NCBI RefSeq assembly: GCF_013363755.1
Contig: NZ_CP054840.1
Coordinates: 1,254,001-1,318,000, forward strand
Source: Comamonas antarctica
GTDB taxonomy: Bacteria > Pseudomonadota > Gammaproteobacteria > Burkholderiales > Burkholderiaceae_C
DNA: 64,000 bases
Direction of reading: 5' to 3'
Shown: positions 56,610 to 64,000 of the stretch, in pieces
Numbering within the stretch: the stretch's first letter is position 1
Layout of the letters: each line of letters opens with the position of its first letter
Made by a program: the position numbers and the translations under genes
Notes under the pieces: model-generated
The model's input: only the letters and a program-made list of their open reading frames with translations
Told to the model about the DNA's origin: nothing
Databases searched by the model: none

Positions 56610-57314
56610 TCAGTGGCCGGACGCGGTGCTGCTCGCGGTGGCGCCCACGTTGCGCTGCAGGATGTTGGAGAACTCCTCGATGAAGGTATCGAGCTGGTTG
56701 GCCACGCGGTCGGTCTGGTGCGCGAAGCGGTTGTAGGCGGTGACGGCGGGAATGGCCGCGAACAGGCCCATGGCCGTGGCCACCAGCGCTTCGGCGATGC
56801 CCGGCGCCACCGTGGCCAGCGTGACCTGCTCCATGCTGGCAAAGCCGGTGAACGCGTGCATCACGCCCCACACCGTGCCGAACAGGCCGACATAGGGCGA
56901 CACCGAGCCCACTGAGCCCAGGAAGGGCAGGCCGGCTTCGATCTCGTCCATTTCGCGCTGCAGGCTGGCGCGCATCGCGCGGCGCGTGCCGTCCATCAGC
57001 GTCGAGACGTCGCCGATGCGGCGCTCGCGCAGCTTCTGGTATTCGCGCATGCCGCTGGCGAAGATGCGTTCCATCGGGCCGCCGCGCTTGGCGTTCTGCG
57101 CAGCCGAGGCGTAGAGGTCGTTGAGGCTGGTGCCCGACCAGAATTCCTGCTCGAACGCGTCGTTGAACGCGCGCACCCGCTTGAGCAGGTTGGACTTGCG
57201 GAAGATCGCCGCCCAGCTGGCCACCGATGCGGCCACGAGGGCCAGCATGACGAGCTGCACGACCCAGCTGGCCTGCAGGACCAGGCTGAAAATGGACATG
57301 TTATGGGAGTTCAT
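56610..57314 (-). CDS. tolQ: TolQ, proton-channel subunit of Tol-Pal
   Basis: 234 residues with three membrane helices and the ExbB/TolQ signatures PFLGSVGSVSPYVGLFGTVWGV and LATVAPGIAEALVATAMGLFAAIPAV. Start at 57314 overlaps the stop of ybgC as ATGA; another in-frame ATG is five codons on (57299). It forms the proton channel with TolR. Confidence 0.95.
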   Translation of the reverse strand: MNSHNMSIFSLVLQASWVVQLVMLALVAASVASWAAIFRKSNLLKRVRAFNDAFEQEFWSGTSLNDLYASAAQNAKRGGPMERIFASGMREYQKLRERRIGDVSTLMDGTRRAMRASLQREMDEIEAGLPFLGSVGSVSPYVGLFGTVWGVMHAFTGFASMEQVTLATVAPGIAEALVATAMGLFAAIPAVTAYNRFAHQTDRVANQLDTFIEEFSNILQRNVGATASSTASGH

Positions 57315-57712
57315 GAAAGTTGTTCCAGAAGGCTGATCGGTATTCTCATCGGACGCATGTTCGCGCCATTGACCCAGCCGATGCGTATCGAAGCTTCGCT
57401 GAGCAGCGCACCGGAGGTCGTTTCCAGGAAAGCTTGCTGGCGTATTGTCATCGACGCACGGCCACTGGCCTCCAAGCGCGCGGTAACCAAAAGTTGGTCG
57501 TCGAGCCGCGCGGGCCGCAGGTACTCGACCTGCGCCTGGGTTACGACAAACATGCCGCCGGTTTGTTCCCGCAACTTTTGCTGCTCGATACCCAGCGAGC
57601 GCAGCCATTCGGTGCGCGCACGTTCGTAGAACCTCAGGTAGTTGGCATAGAACACGACGCCGCCGGCATCGGTGTCTTCCCAGTAGACGCGGATCGGGAG
57701 AGCGAAATCCAT
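57311..57712 (-). CDS. ybgC: Tol-Pal-associated acyl-CoA thioesterase
   Basis: A 133-residue hot-dog-fold thioesterase. VYWEDTDAGGVVFYANYLRFYERARTEWL is the 4-hydroxybenzoyl-CoA-thioesterase-type signature with the catalytic Asp in DTDAGG. It acts on acyl-CoA or acyl-ACP at the inner membrane. It overlaps tolQ by four bases and so leads the tol operon. Confidence 0.93.
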   Translation of the reverse strand: MDFALPIRVYWEDTDAGGVVFYANYLRFYERARTEWLRSLGIEQQKLREQTGGMFVVTQAQVEYLRPARLDDQLLVTARLEASGRASMTIRQQAFLETTSGALLSEASIRIGWVNGANMRPMRIPISLLEQLS

Positions 57713-57718
57713 GCGCGC

Positions 57719-58903
57719 TCAGCCCAGCAGCACCTGCAGGCGGCGCACCGCCTCCTGCAGCTGGGGCAGCGAATTGGCCGTGGAAAAGCGCACGTAATTC
57801 GCCGTCTCATGGCTGCCGAAGTCGCGCCCCGGCGTGATCGCCAGGTGCGCGCGCTGCATCAGCGCATACGCGAAGTCCCAGCTGCCCTCCACACCCAGCT
57901 TGCGCGCGGCGTCGCTGCAGTCGGCCCAGGCGTAGAACGCGCCATCGGGCATGACCGGCACGCGCAGGCCGAGCTTGTCCAGTTCCGGGATGAAGTAATC
58001 GCGGCGCGCCTTGAATTCGGCGCGGCGGCGCTCGTACTCGGCAATGCTGTCGGGCTCGAAACAGGCCAGCGCCGCATGCTGGGCAATGGTGCTGGCGCAG
58101 ATGAACAGGTTCTGCGCCACGCGCTCGATGGCCGGCACCAGCGCCTCGGGCACGACCATCCAGCCCAGGCGCCAGCCGGTCATGTTGAAGTACTTGCTGA
58201 AGCTGTTGATGCTGATCAGGTCCTCGCCCAGCGCCAGCGCGGTCTGGGAGTAGGCCGGATCGTAGGACAGCCCCAGGTAGATCTCGTCGATGATCGTCAG
58301 CCCGCCGCGCGCGCGCACCACGTCGTGGATGCGGCGCAGCTCGTCGGGCGCGATCGAGGTGCCCGTGGGATTCGACGGCGAGGCCAGCAGCACGCCGCGC
58401 GTCTTCTCGCCCCAGGCCTCGGCGACCTTGTCGGCGCTGAGCTGGAAACGCTCGGCGGCCGTGGTGGGAATCAGCACCGGAGTGCCCTCGGCCGCGCTCA
58501 CGAAATGCCGGTTGCACGGATAGCTCGGGTCGGGCATCAGGATCTCGTCGCCCGCATTGACCAGCGCCAGGCAGGCCAGCTGCAGCGCGGCCGAGGCGCC
58601 GGCCGTGACGACGATGCGCCGCGCGGGCACATCGGCGCCGAAGCGCTGCGCATACCACTGGCTGATGCGCTCGCGCAGCGCGTCGAGGCCCAGCGCCGGC
58701 GTGTATTGCGTCTGGCCTTCGGCCACGGCGCGCGCCGCGGCCTGCTGCACCAGCGGCGGCGCGGTGAAGTCGGGTTCGCCGATGTTCAGGAAGATCATCG
58801 GCTCGCTGGTGTGCGCCACCTCGCGTGCCAGGGCCTGGGCGGCCTTGGCCACTTCCATCACATAAAACGGCTCAATGCGCTGCGCGCGGTTTGAAACTTG
58901 CAT
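57719..58903 (-). CDS. class I/II pyridoxal-phosphate aminotransferase
   Basis: 394 residues. Fold type I landmarks are LNIGEPDFTAPP, TAGASAALQLACLAL, ASPSNPTGT, IIDEIYLGL and NSFSKYFNMTGWRLGWMV, where the Lys of SFSKYF binds PLP. C-terminal YVRFSTANSLPQLQEAV supplies the carboxylate arginine. It resembles the aspartate/alanine-type aminotransferases; the exact amino acid cannot be told. It lies six bases upstream of ybgC on the same strand. Confidence 0.9.
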   Translation of the reverse strand: MQVSNRAQRIEPFYVMEVAKAAQALAREVAHTSEPMIFLNIGEPDFTAPPLVQQAAARAVAEGQTQYTPALGLDALRERISQWYAQRFGADVPARRIVVTAGASAALQLACLALVNAGDEILMPDPSYPCNRHFVSAAEGTPVLIPTTAAERFQLSADKVAEAWGEKTRGVLLASPSNPTGTSIAPDELRRIHDVVRARGGLTIIDEIYLGLSYDPAYSQTALALGEDLISINSFSKYFNMTGWRLGWMVVPEALVPAIERVAQNLFICASTIAQHAALACFEPDSIAEYERRRAEFKARRDYFIPELDKLGLRVPVMPDGAFYAWADCSDAARKLGVEGSWDFAYALMQRAHLAITPGRDFGSHETANYVRFSTANSLPQLQEAVRRLQVLLG

Positions 58904-58988
58904 GGGCGGGAGGGCGTTGTCGGGAACGGAAAACGGCAGCCGCGGCCAGCGGTGCGCGCGCTGCGCACCGGCTGCGGCCCGGAGCCTG

Positions 58989-59516
58989 TCAGCCCGCGGC
59001 CTTGTCGGCCGCGACTTCGACGCTGCGCAGGCTGGGCGCGAGGCCGTTGAGCACGGCGTTGACGTATTTGTGGCCGTCGGTGCCGCCAAATTCCTTGGCC
59101 AGTTCGATGCACTCGTTGAGCACGACGCGCCAGGGCACATCGGGGCAGTGCAGGAACTCATAGGTGCCGATCCACATCACCGCATGCTCGATGGGCGAGA
59201 TCTCGGCGAGCTGGCGATCGAGCTTGGGCACGATCAGCGCGTCGAGCTCGGCTTCGGTCGTGATGCAGCCGTGCAGCAGCGCGTCGTAATGCGCCGTGTC
59301 GGCCTTGTGGAAGCCGGCCAGGTCGCGCGTGAACATGTCGATGGCGGTCGCATCGTTGCGGCCCACGAGATGCTGGTAGAGCGCCTGCAGCGCGAATTCG
59401 CGCGCGCGGCTGCGGTTCGATTTCGAGGCTGCCTTGCGCGCGCCGGTGCTGGTGTTGCCGGTGCGCGACTGGCGCGGCGGGCGGCCTGCGGCCGCGGAGG
59501 ATTGTTCTTCGCTCAT
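58989..59516 (-). CDS. nusB: transcription antitermination factor NusB
   Basis: 175 residues. A basic, low-complexity N-terminal extension (to about residue 36) precedes the all-helical NusB domain: [18 protein letters not shown], then [16 protein letters not shown] and [29 protein letters not shown], which are strong signatures. NusB with NusE (S10) binds boxA in rRNA operons. It follows ribH directly. Confidence 0.96.
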   Translation of the reverse strand: MSEEQSSAAAGRPPRQSRTGNTSTGARKAASKSNRSRAREFALQALYQHLVGRNDATAIDMFTRDLAGFHKADTAHYDALLHGCITTEAELDALIVPKLDRQLAEISPIEHAVMWIGTYEFLHCPDVPWRVVLNECIELAKEFGGTDGHKYVNAVLNGLAPSLRSVEVAADKAAG

Positions 59517-59517
59517 G

Positions 59518-59982
59518 TCAGTTCAGGGTGTCGAGCAGCTGTGCCATTTCGACCGCCACGCGGGCTGCATCGCGGCCCTTGTCGGTCTGGCGCGCAATGG
59601 CCTGCTCCATGTTTTCAGTGGTGATGATCGCGTTGGCGATCGGCAGCTGGTAGTCCAGCGACAGGCGCGTCACGCCCGCGCCCGATTCGTTGGCCACCAG
59701 CTCGAAGTGGTATGTCTCCCCCCGGATGATGCAGCCCAGCGCCACCAGGGCGTCGTACTGCTCACGTTCGGCCATGGCCTGCAGCGCCACGGGCACTTCC
59801 AGTGCGCCCGGGACCTGCACATGGTCGATGTTCTCTTCCTGCACGCCCAGTGCCAGCAGCTCGGCGCGGCAGGCCGCCGCGAGCGCGTTGGTGATGCTTT
59901 CGTTGAAGCGGGCCTGGACGATGCCGATGCGCAAGCCTGCGCCGTCGAGTTGCGGGCCGATGCCCTGTTCTGCGCCAAACAT
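59518..59982 (-). CDS. ribH: 6,7-dimethyl-8-ribityllumazine synthase
   Basis: 154 residues. Condenses 5-amino-6-ribitylamino-uracil with dihydroxybutanone phosphate in riboflavin synthesis. [29 protein letters not shown] and [18 protein letters not shown] are the family's substrate-binding segments, and the conserved His in TYHFE is present. It lies four bases after ribB and one base before nusB, a common cluster. Confidence 0.96.
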   Translation of the reverse strand: MFGAEQGIGPQLDGAGLRIGIVQARFNESITNALAAACRAELLALGVQEENIDHVQVPGALEVPVALQAMAEREQYDALVALGCIIRGETYHFELVANESGAGVTRLSLDYQLPIANAIITTENMEQAIARQTDKGRDAARVAVEMAQLLDTLN

Positions 59983-59986
59983 GTTG

Positions 59987-61108
59987 TTATTCCTTGGGGA
60001 TGTAGCCAGTGATCTCGAGGCCGTAGCCGGTCATGCTGGGCATGCGGCGCGGGTTGCCCATCAAACGCATCTTGTGCACGCCGCAGTCGCGCAGGATCTG
60101 CGCGCCGATGCCGTAGGTGCGCAGGTCCATGCGGCCGCGCTCGGGCGCCTGCGCCGAACGCGCGCTGCCGTCGAACTGCGCCAGCAACTGCTCTGCGCTT
60201 TCGCCGCAGTTGAGCAGCACGGCCACGCCGCGGCCTTGCGCGTCGAGGTAGCGCAGGCTGCTGTCAAGGCTCCACGAGTGCATCTCGCGGTCGACTTCAA
60301 GCAGGTCCAGCAGCGACAGCGGCTCGTGCACGCGCACCGGCACCTCGTCATCGGCGTTCCAGCTGCCCTTGACGAGGGCCAGGTGCACGGAATGGCTGGG
60401 CTGGTCGCGGAACACGCGCACCGTGAATTCGCCGAACGGGGTCTGCAGCGGGCGGCTGTCGACGACCTGCAGCAGCGATTCGGTGCGGCTGCGGTATTGG
60501 ATCAGGTCGGCAATGGTGCCGATCTTCAGGCCATGCTCGGCGGCAAACAGCTGCAGATCGGGCAGGCGCGCCATCGTGCCGTCGTCCTTCATGATCTCGC
60601 AGATCACGGCCGCGGGGCTGCAGCCGGCCATGCCGGCCAGGTCGCAGCCGGCTTCGGTATGGCCGGCGCGCATCAGCACGCCGCCAGGCACGGCCTGCAA
60701 GGGAAAGATATGGCCGGGCTGGACCAGGTCGTCGGCCTGGGCGTTGGCGGCCACCGCGGCCTGCACGGTGCGCGCGCGGTCGGCGGCGGAAATGCCCGTC
60801 GTGACGCCTTCGGCGGCTTCGATGGAGACCGTGAAGGCGGTGGAGTGCTTGGTGCCGTTGCGCGTGGCCATGGGCGGCAGCTTGAGCAGTTCGCAACGTT
60901 CGCGCGTGAGCGTGAGGCAGATCAGGCCGCGGCCAAAACGCGCCATGAAATTGATCGCCTCGGGCGTGACATGGTCGGCGGCCAGCACCAGGTCGCCTTC
61001 GTTTTCGCGGTCTTCTTCATCGATCAGCACCACCATGCGGCCGGCGCGCATGTGGGCAATGATGTCTTCCACCGGAGAGATGGCTACGGGATGCAGGGGG
61101 GAGGTCAT
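59987..61108 (-). CDS. ribB: 3,4-dihydroxy-2-butanone 4-phosphate synthase with degenerate GTP-cyclohydrolase-II-like domain
   Basis: 373 residues. The N-terminal DHBP synthase half is intact: [60 protein letters not shown] and [14 protein letters not shown]. The C-terminal half has the RibA fold ([18 protein letters not shown] onwards) but lacks the zinc cysteines: the usual C-x-TGD...C-x-C site is gone, and only NCGES remains. It should make DHBP but not open GTP. This 'RibBX' form is known in other proteobacteria and implies a separate ribA. I looked for an FMN riboswitch upstream and found none convincing. Confidence 0.93.
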   Translation of the reverse strand: MTSPLHPVAISPVEDIIAHMRAGRMVVLIDEEDRENEGDLVLAADHVTPEAINFMARFGRGLICLTLTRERCELLKLPPMATRNGTKHSTAFTVSIEAAEGVTTGISAADRARTVQAAVAANAQADDLVQPGHIFPLQAVPGGVLMRAGHTEAGCDLAGMAGCSPAAVICEIMKDDGTMARLPDLQLFAAEHGLKIGTIADLIQYRSRTESLLQVVDSRPLQTPFGEFTVRVFRDQPSHSVHLALVKGSWNADDEVPVRVHEPLSLLDLLEVDREMHSWSLDSSLRYLDAQGRGVAVLLNCGESAEQLLAQFDGSARSAQAPERGRMDLRTYGIGAQILRDCGVHKMRLMGNPRRMPSMTGYGLEITGYIPKE

Positions 61109-61306
61109 GTCGGGCTTTCTTCGGATGCCGGTGCAATCGGACCAGGCAGCGGGCATTCCTGGGAGAACTGTCGCTGGCACTGCAGTGCCCCCAAAGAACG
61201 ATCGATGCGGGCTGGCCGCTTCAGGGCGGATGCCGGATGGCAACCAACCTCAAACCGGCATTTTAATCCAGCCGCGCGTGCACCGCGCCAAGCCGTGGCT
61301 GCAAGC

Positions 61307-61603
61307 TCAGCGCGTAGGGTCTTCGAGCACCACGTCGCCCAGCGGGTAGGCGACGCAGGGCAGCACGCAGCCCTCGGCCTTTTCATCCTCGCTCAGGCCC
61401 GGCCACTCGATTTCGTAGCGCACGCTGCCCGACACCAGCGTGCCGAGGCAGGTGCGGCAGGTGCCATTGCGGCAAGAGCTGGGCCAGTCGATGGAGCCGG
61501 CCTCGAGCGAATGCAGCAGCGGCTGGTCGGCCCAGGCGTCGCATTGCTGGCCGCTGGGGGTGAGTTTGGCGATGAAGAAATCGGGAGTGAAGGGCGAGCT
61601 CAT
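61307..61603 (-). CDS. plant-type [2Fe-2S] ferredoxin
   Basis: 98 residues. The cluster ligands are in [15 protein letters not shown] (three cysteines) and [14 protein letters not shown] (fourth ligand). [15 protein letters not shown] keeps the usual approach to the site. A small soluble electron carrier; no reductase or oxygenase gene is adjacent, so its partner is unknown. The gene is divergent from gshA across a 629-bp gap. Confidence 0.88.
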   Translation of the reverse strand: MSSPFTPDFFIAKLTPSGQQCDAWADQPLLHSLEAGSIDWPSSCRNGTCRTCLGTLVSGSVRYEIEWPGLSEDEKAEGCVLPCVAYPLGDVVLEDPTR

Positions 61604-61737
61604 GCGCAGGTGGGAAAAGAGATGCAGAACCGGAATTGGAGCATGCCGCAGGCTGCAGGCTGCCTGGTTTTTGGGCATCGCGGACAAATTCCACGCAAAT
61701 CAACAGCTTGCGCGGCTCCTGCAGCGATGGCCCGGAC

Positions 61738-61746
61738 TTATCCACA
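61738..61746. promoter_or_regulatory. perfect DnaA-box match
   Basis: TTATCCACA is the consensus DnaA box. A second, poorer relative (TTGTGCACA) is about 195 bp further on. One perfect copy is expected by chance now and then in a genome, so a function such as titration or control of gshA or the ferredoxin is only possible. Confidence 0.4.
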
Positions 61747-61785
61747 CGATTGTCCCGCTTTGCCGGGCATAACTGCAAACCGGTG

Positions 61786-61799
61786 AAGGGTTAACCCTT
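61786..61799. promoter_or_regulatory. 14-bp perfect palindrome AAGGGTTAACCCTT
   Basis: A perfect, A/T-centred palindrome 183 bp upstream of the ferredoxin start and 434 bp upstream of gshA. It has the size and symmetry of a dimeric repressor operator; no candidate regulator gene is adjacent. Confidence 0.45.
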
Positions 61800-61854
61800 G
61801 CTCGCGGCACCCCGCCTTTCCCTCTGAAGCCCTCTGAACTGGTTGCAGCGAGCT

Positions 61855-62001
61855 TGCCTGTTTTTTGTGCAGCCCACCCTGCCTCTTTTGAAATCAATGA
61901 CTTGCAGTGTTTTATCGGCAAAAAATGGAAGTTGTGCACATGCTTGTCCAGTGAACGCGGTAACAACTTTGTATGCGGCGTGACAGCCTGCCTGTTTTTT
62001 G
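61855..62001. repeat. 13-bp direct repeat TGCCTGTTTTTTG, two copies
   Basis: Identical copies at 61855-61867 and 61989-62001, 134 bp apart, each ending in a T6 run. There is no good stem before either T run, so they do not look like ordinary terminators. Confidence 0.5.
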
Positions 62002-62232
62002 AGCAAAGCCTTTGGTGGTGTCAGCAATGGTCAGCGCAGTGCCATAGGTTTCTGTTACAAAACCCCACCACAATCTGCGCGCGGCCGTGCGCGAGCTGTA
62101 GGGAGACAGGCCGTGCGCACGTGATTTCGCCGCCGCGCGCGGCGTGCTCCAAGGCATTTCTCTATGATCAGAGCGTCCGGGCCGGGCATGCATCGTGCGC
62201 CGGCTCCAAAACAGTTGAATCGGTACCCAAGA

Positions 62233-63762
62233 ATGAACAAATCGCAGGAGCCCTTGCCAGTCCCTTCCTCCGACCGCCTGGCGCAGATCCGCCGCGGCAT
62301 CGAGAAGGAAGGGCTGCGCGCACTGCCTGACGGAGGGCTGGCGCTGACACCGCATCCTGCCGCCCTCGGTTCAGCATTGACGCACCCGCACATCACCACC
62401 GATTACAGCGAGTCGCAGATCGAGCTGATCACCGGCGCCCACCTGGGCGTCGCCCAATGCCTCGACGAACTGGTCGAAGTCCACCAGCATGTCTATCACA
62501 GCCTGCGCCAGGCGGGCGACGAAATGCTCTGGGTGTCGAGCATGCCCTGCGGCCTGCCCACGGACGAGACCATTCCGCTGGCGCGCTATGGCTCGTCGAA
62601 CGCGGGGCGCTCGAAAAGCGTCTACCGCATGGGCCTGGGCCACCGCTATGGCCGGCGCATGCAGATGATCTCGGGCATCCACTACAACTGGTCCATGCCC
62701 GGTGTGGACAGCGACCAGTACTTCGCCTTGATCCGCAATTTCCGCCGCCATGCGTTCGTGCTGCTGTATCTGTTCGGTTCGTCGCCGGCGCTGTGTTCGT
62801 GCTTTGTCGACGGCCGCGAGCACAGCCTGCAGCCCCTCGATGCCAAAGGCCACACGCTGCATCTGCCGCATGCCACCTCGCTGCGCATGGGCCGGCTGGG
62901 CTACCAGAGCGACGCCCAGGCAGCGATCAACGTCAGCTACAACGGCCTGGGCGGCTATGCCCGGTCGCTGCACGAGGCGCTGACCCAGCCCTATCCGGCC
63001 TATGAACAGCTGGGCATTCGCAACCCCGGCGGCGATTACAACCAGCTCGGCACCAGCCTGCTGCAGATCGAGAACGAGTTCTACGGCACCATCCGGCCCA
63101 AGCGCACGGTGCGCAGCGGCGAGCGCCCGCTGCATGCGCTGCGCGAACGCGGCGTGGAGTATGTCGAGGTGCGGCTCATGGACCTCGATCCCTTCGAGCC
63201 GGTAGGCATCGCCCAAAGCACCATGCGCATGCTGGACGTGTTCCTGCTGCACTGCCTGCAAAGCGACAGCCCGCCCGATACGCCCGCGGAAATTGCCGAA
63301 CTCAAGCACAACCAGCACCTGGCGGCCGAGCGCGGCCGCGAGCCCGGCCTGTGCCTCAAGCGCGGCGGCCACGAAGTCTTGCTCAGCGATTGGGCCGACG
63401 AAGTGCTCACCGCCTGCGTGCCGCTGGCCGCGGCGCTCGATGCCGCGCATGGCTGCAGCGACTATAGCCAGGCCTTGGCCCAGGCGCGTGCACGCGTGGC
63501 GCAGCCCGATACGACGCCTTCGGCCCAGGTGCTGCGCACGATGGTCGAGCAGCATGAGCGCAGCTTCATGGCGTTCACGCTGGCGCAGTCCGAACTCGCG
63601 CGCGAGGTGCTGCTGGACCTGCCCTGGTCCGCCGGGCAGCAGGCGCGCGCCGAGGCGCAGGCGCTGCAATCGGTGGCCGAGCAGCGCGCGCGCGAGCAGG
63701 GCGATACGCTGCCGTTCGAGGAATGGCGCCAGCGCTTCATGGCGCCGCAGACCTTAGGGTAG
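62233..63762 (+). CDS. gshA: glutamate-cysteine ligase
   Basis: 509 residues; ATP-dependent joining of glutamate and cysteine, the first step of glutathione synthesis. This is the gamma/betaproteobacterial GshA type: GIEKEGLRAL at the start, then LTHPHITTDYSESQIELITG, GLGHRYGRRMQMISGIHYNWS and YNQLGTSLLQIENEFYGTIRPKR. The start at 62233 is chosen because the earlier in-frame ATG at 62164 adds residues unlike the family. Glutathione also feeds the S-formylglutathione hydrolase elsewhere in the window. Confidence 0.95.
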   Translation: MNKSQEPLPVPSSDRLAQIRRGIEKEGLRALPDGGLALTPHPAALGSALTHPHITTDYSESQIELITGAHLGVAQCLDELVEVHQHVYHSLRQAGDEMLWVSSMPCGLPTDETIPLARYGSSNAGRSKSVYRMGLGHRYGRRMQMISGIHYNWSMPGVDSDQYFALIRNFRRHAFVLLYLFGSSPALCSCFVDGREHSLQPLDAKGHTLHLPHATSLRMGRLGYQSDAQAAINVSYNGLGGYARSLHEALTQPYPAYEQLGIRNPGGDYNQLGTSLLQIENEFYGTIRPKRTVRSGERPLHALRERGVEYVEVRLMDLDPFEPVGIAQSTMRMLDVFLLHCLQSDSPPDTPAEIAELKHNQHLAAERGREPGLCLKRGGHEVLLSDWADEVLTACVPLAAALDAAHGCSDYSQALAQARARVAQPDTTPSAQVLRTMVEQHERSFMAFTLAQSELAREVLLDLPWSAGQQARAEAQALQSVAEQRAREQGDTLPFEEWRQRFMAPQTLG

Positions 63763-63773
63763 CCGGTCGCCGC

Positions 63774-63989
63774 TCAGGCCATGCCAGACAACGCGGCCTG
63801 TGCATCCTCGACCCAGAACGTGGCGGCGCCGTAGAAACCTTCCCAGACGCAGCCGTTGCAGCCGCGGCCGCAGCAACTGGTGGGCTGCGCGGGCGCGGGC
63901 CGCAGGGCGACGCCGGCCTCGGCGGCCAGTGCTTCATAGCGCGCAAACGCCGCCAGCGCGGCCTGCAGCGCGGGAGCCGCAGCGTCCAT
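63774..63989 (-). CDS. small 'oxidoreductase-like' cysteine-rich protein
   Basis: 71 residues. The conserved centre SCCGRGCNGCVWEGFY (about residues 38-53) matches the N-terminal domain called oxidoreductase-like in eukaryotic and bacterial small proteins; its four cysteines could hold a metal or cluster. The rest is helical. The ATG at 63989 is only 11 bases from the window edge, so an upstream start cannot be excluded. Function unknown. Confidence 0.7.
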   Translation of the reverse strand: MDAAAPALQAALAAFARYEALAAEAGVALRPAPAQPTSCCGRGCNGCVWEGFYGAATFWVEDAQAALSGMA

Positions 63990-64000
63990 CAGCGCCGGTT

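Larger units (their letters stand above)
61604..62232. other. 629-bp intergenic region, lower GC than its surroundings
   Basis: No ORF here has a convincing start, codon use or family resemblance. It contains a DnaA-box match, a 14-bp perfect palindrome and a 13-bp direct repeat, each listed separately, and several T runs. It should hold the promoters of the ferredoxin gene and gshA. Confidence 0.7.

Noticed and set aside
61109..61306. Possible FMN riboswitch upstream of ribB (pieces such as CTTCAGGGCGG and GCCGGATGG appear)
   Set aside because: The pieces are on the wrong strand for ribB, and the conserved ACCGGCGGT and CCGACGGT blocks are missing.
61738..61746. Replication origin suggested by a perfect DnaA box
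   Set aside because: Only one perfect box, no cluster, no AT-rich unwinding region of the usual kind, and no dnaA, dnaN, gyrB or rpmH genes nearby.
61700..61966. 88-residue minus-strand ORF in the gap before gshA
   Set aside because: No ribosome site and no family resemblance, with a composition unlike neighbouring genes; it runs through the palindrome and T runs.

Overview
The window looks like chromosome from a high-GC betaproteobacterium of the Comamonadaceae (Acidovorax/Comamonas type). The grounds are the base composition, the TCA-cycle gene order (sdhCDAB-sdhE-gltA beside a GntR gene, then mdh, acnB and acnA), a Bug/TctC-type solute receptor, the ribB-ribH-nusB-aminotransferase-ybgC-tolQRA order, and family-typical intergenic repeats. 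The genus is not claimed. I found no rRNA, tRNA, CRISPR array, insertion sequence or prophage.

Layout. 1-8 kb: fatty-acid and redox genes (end of etfA, an orphan amino-acid-type binding protein, a DmdC-like acyl-CoA dehydrogenase, nitronate monooxygenase, a GbsR/MarR-type regulator, an acyltransferase, rnk, S-formylglutathione hydrolase). 8-24 kb: a TCA-cycle block. The sdhCDAB-sdhE-gltA operon runs leftward. A UTRA-type GntR gene and mdh diverge from a shared promoter with a clear operator. Rightward follow a trans-aconitate-methyltransferase-like gene, a CitE-like CoA-ester lyase, acnB and acnA. 24-34 kb: ccoG, an IlvD/Edd dehydratase with a TctC receptor, a structured non-coding candidate with a 25-codon ORF, a MarR/AlkC-like pair, an old yellow enzyme, a ParB-like protein and the U32 protein TrhP/YegQ.

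34-55 kb is the most unusual part. It holds a leftward DUF202-FGE-DUF1622 operon, a TAXI-type lipoprotein next to a GltS symporter and an acid phosphatase, a divergent FixJ-like regulator and MASE1 histidine kinase, a giant Trp/Gly-rich secreted protein, a leftward operon of two outer-membrane proteins, a BASS transporter and a cytoplasmic-type sulfatase, and a rightward operon of a degenerate-receiver regulator, a DUF2092-like protein, a small secreted protein and a D15-type barrel. A shared 18-bp inverted-repeat motif (consensus ATGGGACCWWGGKCCAAT) lies just upstream of the kinase, the DUF202-FGE operon, the sulfatase operon and the degenerate-regulator operon, with a weaker copy before the glycine-zipper lipoprotein. 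I infer one regulon that joins the sulfatase to its likely activating enzyme 12 kb away.

55-64 kb: housekeeping genes (tolA-tolR-tolQ-ybgC, an aminotransferase, nusB, ribH, ribB), a ferredoxin, a 629-bp intergenic region with a perfect palindrome and a DnaA-box match, gshA, and a small cysteine-rich protein. tolB and pal do not follow tolA here; the 34-55 kb block abuts tolA instead.
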